In this document: in pieces, positions 1 through 6,248 of the stretch | Position numbering within the stretch: position 1 is the stretch's first letter | Layout: the number at the start of each line of letters is the position of its first letter | DNA from: an uncultured Gemmiger sp. | GTDB lineage: Bacteria > Bacillota > Clostridia > Oscillospirales > Ruminococcaceae | DNA length: 6,679 nucleotides | Direction of reading: 5' to 3' | NCBI GenBank assembly: GCA_944382805.1 | Contig: CALWNS010000074.1 | Location: 1-6,679, forward strand | Translations under genes and position numbers: made by a program | Notes under the pieces: generated by a model | Database searches by the model: none | What the model was told of the DNA's origin: nothing | What the model saw: only the letters and a program-made list of their open reading frames with translations

Positions 1-2
1 TG

Positions 3-1127
3 CGCCAGGATCTGGAACATTTCTATGGCCATGAACGCTTTACGGTCATAGACGCTGCTACCGGCCAAGAAGTCCCCTTCCAGCTCAGCCGCTATTCGCG
101 CGGGCCGGAACTCTGCATTTGGGCCGATCTTGCCCCCAAGGAAAAGAAGGTCTATCGGCTGAAAGAACAGCCGCCGCAAACGCTGCCGTCGGCCGGGCTG
201 AAAGCGCCTACGGGGATCGAAGGCGTGGACGATCTCTATTGGCGCGTACAGGAAAGGCTTGCGGCGGGCGGCAGTGCGACCACCGACTGGTTGGAGACGG
301 ATTTCTTCCGCATCCGCTTTACGCCGGAACAAGGGGTGACCTCGCTGTTTGATAAAGTCCATGGCTGCGAATGCATCGCGGCCGGCCGGCCGTACGCCGC
401 CTTTACGCCCGTCTATGAGATGACGGAATGCGCCCCGGGGGAGGATCAGGGCACGGTGCGCCGCAAAATGGGGCGCAACCGCAAACTGGCGCGCACCCGC
501 CGCAGCGCTGGTGCGCTGTGCGATGTCATCGTGCAGGAAGACGGCCCGCTGTATGTGCGCGTGCAGCTTTCCTACCGCATCGAGGGCGCGAAAGACTGTG
601 CGGTGATCCTGACGGCTTACAAAAAAAGTCCGCGCATGGATGTGGACCTGCGCTTGCATAAAGCTAGCGTTTGGGAGCCGGAAAACCTGTATCTCTCTTT
701 GCCGTTTGCGGGCGAGATTTGGCTGGATAAGACCGGGGCGCGCCTGCGCCCGCGGGTAGATCAGCTGCCCGGTACGTGCGTGGACTTCTATGCAGTGCAG
801 AACGGACTGGCTTTCTGCGGAGAGCAAAGCAGCCTGGCAGTGGCAAGCCCCGATGCGCCGCTCATCTGGATGGGAACGCTGCGCGCACACCCGATCCGCC
901 TGATGGGGGAGGGCGCACCCAACAATGATGAAACGTACTCTTGGGTGATGAACAATTTCTGGGAGACGAACTTCCGCGCCGATCTCGGCGGCTTTTATCA
1001 GTTCCATTACAGTCTGGAAGCATTGGATGGGTGCGATCCAAAGGCTGCGCTGGACCGCGCAGAGACGATGGCGGAAGGAATCGTCAGCTTTTACCGCTTT
1101 GAAGAACGAAACGGGGGATCGGATTGA
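3..1127 (+). CDS. GH38 alpha-mannosidase-like protein, C-terminal part (5' end outside window)
   Basis: The reading frame is open from base 3 to the TGA at 1125-1127, giving 374 residues with no start, so the gene begins upstream of the window. The visible part matches the C-terminal beta-sandwich region of GH38 alpha-mannosidases and related proteins. It begins with a small beta domain (LCIWADLAPKEKKVY, like the 'VPPLGYRVY' linker). Next comes FFRIRFTPEQGVTSLFDK, the hallmark 'gGitSLyDK' strand. Near the end is WVMNNFWETNF, the conserved 'MNNyWeTN' segment. The N-terminal catalytic domain with its zinc site and nucleophile Asp is not in view, so activity cannot be judged. No membrane segment is visible. 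The protein probably removes alpha-linked mannose from imported oligosaccharides in the cytoplasm. Its stop codon overlaps the start of the ROK kinase gene, so the two are probably translationally coupled. An uncharacterised GH38-like subfamily with another substrate is possible. Confidence 0.8.
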   Translation, partial: RQDLEHFYGHERFTVIDAATGQEVPFQLSRYSRGPELCIWADLAPKEKKVYRLKEQPPQTLPSAGLKAPTGIEGVDDLYWRVQERLAAGGSATTDWLETDFFRIRFTPEQGVTSLFDKVHGCECIAAGRPYAAFTPVYEMTECAPGEDQGTVRRKMGRNRKLARTRRSAGALCDVIVQEDGPLYVRVQLSYRIEGAKDCAVILTAYKKSPRMDVDLRLHKASVWEPENLYLSLPFAGEIWLDKTGARLRPRVDQLPGTCVDFYAVQNGLAFCGEQSSLAVASPDAPLIWMGTLRAHPIRLMGEGAPNNDETYSWVMNNFWETNFRADLGGFYQFHYSLEALDGCDPKAALDRAETMAEGIVSFYRFEERNGGSD

Positions 1128-2029
1128 TCACACTGGCGTTTGATATGGGCGGAACGCGGATCAAGTACGGCCTTGTAAAAGACGCAAAAGCCGTTTGGTC
1201 TGACGTTTGCGAGACCCATGTGGAAGAAGGATACGAGGCCGTTGTCGCCCGTATGGCGGCGCTGGCGGCTCCGCTGCTCAGGCAGGAAACGGTCCGCGCC
1301 GTGGGAGTCGCTGCACCCGGGCTGATAGACACAGGACGTGGCACGGTATGCTGCTCCAACAATTTTGGCTGGGACGGACGTTCGCTGGCACGCGATCTTG
1401 GCGCGGAACTATCCAGACCGGTACGGGTGGCCAATGATGCGCAATGCGCCGCGCTGGGCGAAGCGCGCTATGGCGCGGGGCGCGGGTGCTCGCGCGTGGC
1501 AATGCTCACCCTGGGGACCGGCGTCGGCGGCGGGTTTGTCTGCAACGGGCGTGGCGAAGCGGATGGATACGGCTCGATGGCCTATATCTTTGGTCATACC
1601 GTGATCGACCTTGGCGGGCGGCAGTGCAGCTGCGGCCGCCGCGGCTGCCTGGAAGCGTATGCCTCCGCGACCGCTGTTGCCAGGCAGGGGAGTCAAGCAC
1701 TTGGCCGGGCACAGTCGGCCAAAGAGGTGTTTGAGGCGGCTCGTGCCGGCAACCGCGCCGCCCGGGCCGTAGTCGATGATTTCCTGGAGGCGCTGACGCA
1801 AGGAACGATCAACATCGCCAACACACTGCGGCCGCAGAAGATCGTGATCGGCGGCGGTATGGCTGCTTCGGCAGACATGATCTTGCCGGCGGTCAATGCC
1901 GGCCTGGAAAAAGAAGTGTACGGGTATGCCTTTGCGCCGGTGCGGGCGGTCCGGGCCCAGCTGGGGGATCTGGCGGGGATCGTGGGAGCGGCCGCCCTTT
2001 GGGAAGACGCGGAGACTGACAAGGGGTGA
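1124..2029 (+). CDS. ROK-family sugar kinase (mannose/hexose kinase candidate)
   Basis: A 301-aa protein starting with TTG at 1124. The start overlaps the upstream stop (TTGA) and is preceded by GGGGGA at a suitable distance. The length is normal for ROK kinases. Visible motifs are: N-terminal phosphate loop DMGGT (residues 7-11), sugar-binding NNFGWDG (79-85), catalytic Asp in AND (D105), ATP-binding GTGVGGG (131-137), structural zinc site H158 with CSCGRRGC (C168, C170, C175), and GGGMA near residue 250. There is no N-terminal helix-turn-helix, so it is a kinase rather than a ROK repressor. The family phosphorylates hexoses with ATP. Lying between a mannosidase and a mannose-6-phosphate-isomerase-like gene, it may phosphorylate mannose or a close relative. 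One oddity: the usual sugar-contacting Glu of the ExGH motif is Ile here (I155 in IFGH), so specificity may differ from glucokinase. Allose, N-acetylmannosamine or another sugar cannot be excluded. Confidence 0.9.
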   Translation: MITLAFDMGGTRIKYGLVKDAKAVWSDVCETHVEEGYEAVVARMAALAAPLLRQETVRAVGVAAPGLIDTGRGTVCCSNNFGWDGRSLARDLGAELSRPVRVANDAQCAALGEARYGAGRGCSRVAMLTLGTGVGGGFVCNGRGEADGYGSMAYIFGHTVIDLGGRQCSCGRRGCLEAYASATAVARQGSQALGRAQSAKEVFEAARAGNRAARAVVDDFLEALTQGTINIANTLRPQKIVIGGGMAASADMILPAVNAGLEKEVYGYAFAPVRAVRAQLGDLAGIVGAAALWEDAETDKG

Positions 2030-2046
2030 AGGGAGAACAAAATACT

Positions 2047-3759
2047 ATGCAGATAAGAGATTTTGACAAATATCCCGAAAAGAAAGTGCCCGGTTTTGGC
2101 GCAGTACAGGGCTGGGATGCCGTGCGCAGCGTCCTGCGTGCGGCCGCGGCCCAAAGCGGGGTCTTGACGGCAGAATTTTATCCCGGTGTTTACCGGGAAG
2201 AACTGGTGGAAGAACTGGGAAAACTTGGGTTTGCCATGTTTGACGCCGAGACCTGTACGATCTCGGACGCGGCATACCAACAGCGCATAGCAGAATTTGT
2301 CACGGACGACCGCGTGTTCGGCGTTATGAACACGCTGCGGTTGGAGGATGTCTACCGTCCGGAAGCGCTGGAGGCCATGCGCGCGGAAATACAGGCGTGC
2401 AGCGGGCCGGTCCTCGTCTACGGCACGGGCGCCTCGCTCGTTGCCCCGGATGGCGTTTTGGTCTATTTTGATATGCCGCGTTGGGAGATCCAGTGCCGTT
2501 TTCAAAAAGGTATGAAAAACTGGAAAACCGATAATGCAGAAGAGGAAAAGCTGCGCAAAGTAAAACGCGGATATTTTATAGAATGGCGTATGGCGGATCG
2601 CCGCAAGAAAAAGCTTTTCGATCGGATGGACTATGTGGTGGATACCGTCATACCGCAGCAGCCCAAGCTGGTCGCGGGCGAAGGGTTCCGCGCCGGTCTA
2701 GAACAGTTGGCGCGGGAGCCGTTCCGCCTTGTGCCGTACTACGCGCCGGAAGTCTGGGGCGGCCAGTGGATGAAGGAGGTCTGCGGGCTGGACCCCAACG
2801 AAAAAAATTACGCCTGGGCCTTTGACGGCGTGCCGGAAGAAAACAGCGTTTTCCTGCGTTTTGGTACGGTCAGGATGGAATTCCCCTCGGTCGATGTGGT
2901 ATTTTATCGGCCGCGGCTGCTGCTTGGGGATCGGGTCCATGGCCGTTTCGGCGATGAATTCCCGATCCGCTTTGACTTCCTCGATACAATGGGCGGGCAA
3001 AACCTTTCCCTGCAGGTACATCCGCTCACGGAATATATTCAAAACACTTTTGGAATGCACTACACCCAGGATGAAAGCTATTATATCCTTGACTGTGCCG
3101 AGGATGCCGTTGTTTATCTCGGCTTAAAAGAGGGAATATCGTCGCAGGAGATGCTGCATGATCTGCGTGCGGCGCAGCAGGGCGGAGAACCGTTCGAAGC
3201 TTCGCGCTATGTCAACTGCTGGCCGGCCAAAAAGCACGATCACTTTCTGATCCCGGCGGGGACGGTACACTGCTCCGGTAAAAATGTGATGGTCTTGGAA
3301 GTGAGCGCAACACCCTACATATTTACGTTCAAACTGTGGGATTGGGGGCGCGTAGGGCTGGACGGCCGTCCGCGCCCGGTCCACATCGATCATGGCGAAC
3401 AGGTGATCCAGTGGGATCGGACTACATCCTGGGTAAAGGAGAATCTGATCGACCGCATTGACGTGGTGGAAGCGGCGGACGGCTTTCAGGAAGAGCGAAC
3501 AGGCTTGCACGAACGTGAATTTATCGAAACGCGGCGGGATACCCTTTCAAAAGAACATACGTTTACGGGGAACGGCAGCGTGCAGATGTGCAATGTAGTA
3601 GACGGGGAGGGCGCAGTCATCTCGTCGCCAGACCATTCGTTTGCCGATTATTGCGTACATTATGCCGAGACGTTTATCTTGCCGGCTTCCGTGCGGCAAT
3701 TTACGATCCGGCCGCTGAAGGATACTTGTACGGTTCTGCGCGCTTATGTGCGCGGATAA
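2047..3759 (+). CDS. Type I mannose-6-phosphate isomerase-like protein with long N-terminal extension
   Basis: A 570-aa protein. The ATG at 2047 is chosen because AAGGGAG lies 11 bases upstream. A GTG at 2026 overlaps the ROK stop, but its only purine-rich stretch is almost adjacent, so it is less likely. Residues ~240-570 form the cupin metalloenzyme. The four expected zinc ligands are present: Q323 and H325 in LSLQVHP, E343 in DESYYIL, and H408 in IPAGTVH. They are followed by the KLWDWGR/RPVHIDHG segment typical of type I isomerases. The family interconverts mannose 6-phosphate and fructose 6-phosphate in the cytoplasm, which suits a role after the ROK kinase. Classical bacilli-type enzymes are ~315 aa, so the first ~240 residues are extra. 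That part has GPVLVYGTGASLV (120-132), DMPRWEIQ (142-149) and RGYFIEWRMADR (about 174-185). It loosely recalls a nucleoside-kinase-like fold without a canonical GxxxxGK[ST] loop, but I cannot assign it. The true substrate may be a modified hexose phosphate. Confidence 0.82.
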   Translation: MQIRDFDKYPEKKVPGFGAVQGWDAVRSVLRAAAAQSGVLTAEFYPGVYREELVEELGKLGFAMFDAETCTISDAAYQQRIAEFVTDDRVFGVMNTLRLEDVYRPEALEAMRAEIQACSGPVLVYGTGASLVAPDGVLVYFDMPRWEIQCRFQKGMKNWKTDNAEEEKLRKVKRGYFIEWRMADRRKKKLFDRMDYVVDTVIPQQPKLVAGEGFRAGLEQLAREPFRLVPYYAPEVWGGQWMKEVCGLDPNEKNYAWAFDGVPEENSVFLRFGTVRMEFPSVDVVFYRPRLLLGDRVHGRFGDEFPIRFDFLDTMGGQNLSLQVHPLTEYIQNTFGMHYTQDESYYILDCAEDAVVYLGLKEGISSQEMLHDLRAAQQGGEPFEASRYVNCWPAKKHDHFLIPAGTVHCSGKNVMVLEVSATPYIFTFKLWDWGRVGLDGRPRPVHIDHGEQVIQWDRTTSWVKENLIDRIDVVEAADGFQEERTGLHEREFIETRRDTLSKEHTFTGNGSVQMCNVVDGEGAVISSPDHSFADYCVHYAETFILPASVRQFTIRPLKDTCTVLRAYVRG

Positions 3760-3760
3760 A

Positions 3761-3766
3761 AGGAGG
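3761..3766 (+). promoter_or_regulatory. Ribosome binding site AGGAGG of the GH76-like gene
   Basis: A perfect AGGAGG begins one base after the end of the upstream stop codon and sits 6 bases before the ATG at 3773. It decides the start of the downstream gene against an in-frame ATG at 3746 that lies inside the preceding gene and has no such site. Confidence 0.85.
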
Positions 3767-3772
3767 CTGATT

Positions 3773-4900
3773 ATGCTGACAAGGATACAGGCGCGCCGCC
3801 TGCATGATGCGGTGCTGGAAAACTTCCTCGTTTCTCGTTCGCCGGTGGCGTTTCTTGAAGATGCGCCGCCCAAAACCGGCGACAGGGATACCTGTTACCT
3901 GTTCTCCTATTTTGCGGCGGCAGGTATGCTGTACCGCGCAATCCGGGCAGGGGAGGCGGATATGCGTCCGCTCTACCGCCATTTGATCGACGGCTTTGCG
4001 TACTACCGGGATGGTCGGATGCCTGCCGGACAAAGCAAATACCATTCGGAGCGAGGGAACGAACCGAACGGCGGCCACGGCGAATGTTTCTTTGACGATA
4101 ATATTTGGGTTGCCCGTAATCTGCTCTGCGCATACGAAGTGCTGCAGGAGCCGGATTATCTGGCCGAAGCCAAGCGGATTGTGGCCTACACCTATACGGC
4201 TTGGGATCCGGTGCTCGGCGGGCTGGTCTGGTGCGAAAAAGGGCTGACAGACCAAGGGACTGAGCAGGAACTGGAGCGCGGCCTTTCGGCCAACGCCTGC
4301 TGCATCCTGGTCAATGCGTGGTTGTACCGTATCACAGGAGAAAAGGCCTATCTCGATTGGGCGCTCCGATTTTACGCCTTCTGCAAGCAGATGCAGGATC
4401 CGCAAACAAAAATCTACTACAACGGCGTACACACGCTTCTGCGGGATGGCAAGCGCACGGCCGGCGCGGTCAACCATGACTTGTACAGTTATAACCCCGG
4501 CAGTATAATCTTGGCGGATCTTCTCCTGCACGAGATCACGGGCGATGCGGCCTACGAGCAGGACGCATGGCAGACGGCGCGCGCCACGCACAAGGCCTTC
4601 CTTCGGCAGAACGAGAACGGGACCCGAGAATACCGGGACTTTATCTGGTTCACGGCAATTTGGGCCGAAGCCGCCGCAGAATTGGCAAAGCGGGAGCAAG
4701 CGCCGACCCGCGCCTGGCGGGATGTGTTTGAAGGAATGCTGAGCTATGGCATCGATCATTTTGAGCGTTACGGCGGGCTGATCCCCCACGATTCTGCCCG
4801 CGGCTGGCGCCCGGGAATGGATGATTACGACCGCCTGCTGCTCACGCACAGTGCCAACGCAGAGATCGCATGGCTGCTGGTGTCCGGCTGGCAGGAATGA
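3773..4900 (+). CDS. GH76-family alpha-1,6-mannanase-like protein, cytoplasmic
   Basis: A 375-aa protein with a consensus ribosome binding site, 13 bp behind the isomerase gene. The pattern is that of the (alpha/alpha)6 barrel of GH76. It has the paired catalytic aspartates in FFDDNIW (D108, D109), repeated helical-pair signatures such as 'YLAEAKRIVAY' and 'YLDWALRFYAF', IYYNGVH, and YSYNPGS (238-244), which matches the family's 'YsYNqG' motif. Characterised GH76 enzymes cleave alpha-1,6-mannan backbones, as in yeast mannan. Most are secreted or surface-bound. This one has no signal peptide or lipobox (it starts MLTRIQARRLHD), so it should act on short imported oligosaccharides. Alternatively, another (alpha/alpha)6 activity could share the fold. 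It is the last gene of the operon and is followed by a strong terminator. The family call is firm; the exact linkage and endo/exo mode are inference. Confidence 0.82.
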   Translation: MLTRIQARRLHDAVLENFLVSRSPVAFLEDAPPKTGDRDTCYLFSYFAAAGMLYRAIRAGEADMRPLYRHLIDGFAYYRDGRMPAGQSKYHSERGNEPNGGHGECFFDDNIWVARNLLCAYEVLQEPDYLAEAKRIVAYTYTAWDPVLGGLVWCEKGLTDQGTEQELERGLSANACCILVNAWLYRITGEKAYLDWALRFYAFCKQMQDPQTKIYYNGVHTLLRDGKRTAGAVNHDLYSYNPGSIILADLLLHEITGDAAYEQDAWQTARATHKAFLRQNENGTREYRDFIWFTAIWAEAAAELAKREQAPTRAWRDVFEGMLSYGIDHFERYGGLIPHDSARGWRPGMDDYDRLLLTHSANAEIAWLLVSGWQE

Positions 4901-5010
4901 TGAAAACGGCGTCCAAAGGCGCCCGCTGTGGGGATGTAAAAAGACGATCCGGAAAAATCCCGTCAAAAGGTCAGAGGACAGCCCCAGACGAATGCAGAGG
5001 CAAAGCACAA

Positions 5011-5045
5011 AAAAACCGCTCAACCATCAAGGCTGAGCGGTTTTT
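5011..5045. terminator. Bidirectional intrinsic terminator between convergent genes
   Basis: AAAAACCGCTCA (5011-5022) is the exact reverse complement of TGAGCGGTTTTT (5034-5045). The 11-base spacer can pair further (CC 5024-5025 with GG 5031-5032 around ATCAA). The GC-rich stem is flanked by an A-tract on the left and a T-tract on the right, so it works in both directions. It would stop the mannoside operon (+) 110 bp after its last gene, and transcription of the convergent PRiA4b-like gene (-) about 146 bp past its stop. Confidence 0.92.
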
Positions 5046-5190
5046 GCTGACTTTGCGGCCGCGTTTGTTTTGTGTTGATAAAAAAGATGCGCACCTCAAA
5101 GTCTTGCAGTACAATAACTTGCGGGATTGTCGCTTTTCTGTTTCGCCCCTTTTTGCGAAAACACACCGGTCAATCCAAACTCCCGCCTTA

Positions 5191-5922
5191 TCAGCGTCTG
5201 GTGTTATCCTGATATTTTCGCTCCAAAAAATCAAGAGACCGCTGAGAGGGGGCGTAGCCATATTCATACAATTCTGTGTAGATGCGAGGGACTTTCTTAA
5301 GCCGCAGATTCATATCATCCAGATCAAAAGAGTTCAGATCCAGGTCATCCCGGCCCAGCCACCTCTTATAGTGCGCATAATCGTCTCCGCTTTTCTGGCA
5401 AAATGCCTCCGCCAGTCGTTCCAGTCCGGCAGTCCCACCGCAGTCCTCTATGATCCCATAGCCCTCGCCGGCGAGCACGCGCGGCAGTTCACGGCCCGGC
5501 AGCTCCTTATCCGTCAAGATCATTTCCAGAGCTACTTCCACTTCCCAGCCGTCGCCATAATCATATTCCAAGGTCAGTTTTTCGCCTGGATATCCATGGA
5601 GGACAGAGCGCATCTTGCAGGCAGAAGCATCAAAAGACTTTTCTCCTTCTTCAGGAAACAGTTCCTCGCAGTCGAGTTCAAACCGCCAGACCCCGTCTTG
5701 CGATATAGTGCCGGCACCGGGCAGCGATGGACCCAATCTGGCGTTTTCAAGAACCGGGACTGTAATGCGGAACAGATGGCTGGCCTGCATCTCATACAGG
5801 GTCATTAGGATGTATCCCAGGCGGGCTATGGTAATGTTGCCCGGAACTTGAAACCTGCGCCATATCTTCGGCTGGTAGTCATTCAGTTCAGCATAAAACT
5901 GATAGATCGGCTGCGATGCCAT
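5191..5922 (-). CDS. Plasmid pRiA4b ORF-3-like family protein
   Basis: A 243-aa cytoplasmic protein of the PRiA4_ORF3 family. Key matches, in order, are: YQFYAELNDYQPKIWRRFQVPG (residues 7-28, with the IWRR signature at 20-23), the ASHLFRI segment (47-53), the YDYGDGWE core (120-127), LAGEGYGIIEDCGG (150-163, the family's 'aGe...PEDcGG'), and a helical C-terminus with RWLG and SFDLDDMNLRL (187-207). The biochemical role of the family is unknown; members occur on plasmids, in mobile regions and on chromosomes. The start at 5922 is chosen because AGGAGG (5933-5938 on the complement) lies 10 bases before this ATG and the family homology begins right after it. The frame stays open upstream to a TTG at 6072, but those 50 residues have no family match. 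The gene lies between the convergent mannoside operon and the tRNA-fragment junction, and is transcribed alone. Confidence 0.88.
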   Translation of the reverse strand: MASQPIYQFYAELNDYQPKIWRRFQVPGNITIARLGYILMTLYEMQASHLFRITVPVLENARLGPSLPGAGTISQDGVWRFELDCEELFPEEGEKSFDASACKMRSVLHGYPGEKLTLEYDYGDGWEVEVALEMILTDKELPGRELPRVLAGEGYGIIEDCGGTAGLERLAEAFCQKSGDDYAHYKRWLGRDDLDLNSFDLDDMNLRLKKVPRIYTELYEYGYAPSQRSLDFLERKYQDNTRR

Positions 5923-5932
5923 TCCGTATCCG

Positions 5933-5938
5933 CCTCCT
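5933..5938 (-). promoter_or_regulatory. Ribosome binding site AGGAGG of the PRiA4b-like gene
   Basis: On the complement strand AAGGAGG stands 10 bases before the ATG at 5922. It is the only consensus site near any in-frame start, so it fixes the translation start inside a longer open frame. Confidence 0.8.
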
Positions 5939-5965
5939 TGATTTTCTCTTGCCTGAAACGAATTC

Positions 5966-5996
5966 TTGTTATCCTCGCACCACTCAAGGATAACAA
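5966..5996 (-). promoter_or_regulatory. Inverted repeat containing a candidate -35/-10 promoter for the PRiA4b-like gene
   Basis: TTGTTATCCT (5966-5975) and AGGATAACAA (5987-5996) are perfect 10-bp inverted arms around an 11-bp spacer. On the - strand the same bases give TTGTTA (5991-5996) as a -35 box and GATAAC (5968-5973) as a -10 box, exactly 17 bp apart; each matches the sigma-A consensus at 4 of 6 positions. Transcription would start near 5961, leaving a leader of about 40 bases with the ribosome binding site. A repressor binding the dyad would cover both boxes. By symmetry the + strand carries the same boxes, but no gene follows it in that direction. The dyad could instead be only a DNA hairpin. 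Confidence 0.45.
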
Positions 5997-6102
5997 TGTT
6001 TTTTATCTCTGCTGTGCAATCAATTGATGCAAAAAGAGCTTTATCAAAACCAAGCTGTTTTGCATCATTCAATACATATTCAATACGCTTGCGAAAAGGC
6101 GT

Positions 6103-6119
6103 TATGATTCGAAATCATA
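6103..6119. repeat. Short palindrome TATGATT-CGA-AATCATA
   Basis: Seven-base arms (6103-6109 and 6113-6119) are perfect inverted repeats around a 3-base centre. The site lies about 180 bp upstream of the PRiA4b-like start codon and 28 bp from the neighbouring terminator hairpin. Its size and symmetry would fit a dimeric regulator's operator, but no consensus is recognised. Confidence 0.35.
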
Positions 6120-6146
6120 GAAATCCTCTTTGTGACGCAATTATAA

Positions 6147-6178
6147 AAGAACCGTGAAACTTTCGCTTCACGGTTCTT
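6147..6178 (-). terminator. Intrinsic terminator following the tRNA 3' fragment
   Basis: AAGAACCGTGAA (6147-6158) pairs perfectly with TTCACGGTTCTT (6167-6178) over 12 bp, with an 8-base loop. On the - strand the stem is followed by TTATAA, which extends the stem's own T-rich end into a U-rich tail; the + strand side is a poorer tail. It lies about 25 bases past the encoded CCA of the tRNA fragment, the usual place for a tRNA gene's own terminator. It therefore looks like the original flank of an intact tRNA gene. Confidence 0.85.
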
Positions 6179-6203
6179 CGTTCGCTGCCCTTCCGGCCAC
6201 GTT

Positions 6204-6248
6204 TGGTCCGAGTGGCGAGAGTCGAACTCACGGCCTCTTGAACCCCAT
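6204..6248 (-). tRNA. 3' fragment of a tRNA, probably tRNA-Pro(GGG); candidate att site
   Basis: Read on the - strand, this is the 3' part of a tRNA. A T-arm has stem GTGAG/CTCGC around the loop TTCGACT (6215-6231). The 3' acceptor strand is CACTCGG (6208-6214), then A73 and an encoded CCA (6204-6207). Counting back through a 5-base variable loop gives the 3' anticodon stem TCAAG (6237-6241) and a loop ATGGGGT (6242-6248), with U33 followed by GGG. From memory, the same loop occurs in the GGG proline tRNA of E. coli, and G72 (implying a C1:G72 pair) with A73 also fits proline. The partners are missing: no CTTGA sits before the loop, there is no D-arm, and no CCGAGTG acceptor strand. Homology stops at the 5' edge of the anticodon loop. 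Such 3' tRNA fragments typically arise when an integrating element recombines at a tRNA gene. It cannot make a tRNA. Confidence 0.75.

Noticed and set aside
2026..2046. GTG start for the isomerase-like gene overlapping the ROK stop
   Set aside because: The only purine-rich stretch before it is nearly adjacent to the GTG, while the ATG at 2047 has AAGGGAG at an acceptable distance. The overlap start stays possible but less likely.
1693..2505. A 270-codon open frame on the - strand
   Set aside because: It spans the ROK/isomerase gene boundary antisense to both, with low-complexity Arg/Ala/Pro content and no family motifs.
3701..5023. A 440-codon open frame on the - strand
   Set aside because: It lies antisense to the GH76-like gene, which has family motifs and a ribosome binding site. 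The antisense product shows no recognisable domain and results from high-GC codon bias.
5141..5160. TTTCGC/GCGAAA inverted repeat as a second terminator for the PRiA4b-like gene
   Set aside because: The stem is only 6 bp with an 8-base loop and no clear T-tract on the relevant strand; the terminator at 5011-5045 is far better.
4870..5808. A 312-codon open frame on the + strand
   Set aside because: It runs through the terminator and antisense to the PRiA4b-like gene, which has clear family motifs on the other strand.
5923..6072. TTG start at 6072 extending the PRiA4b-like protein by 50 residues
   Set aside because: No ribosome binding site was found for the TTG, the family homology starts after the ATG at 5922, and the candidate promoter lies inside the extension.
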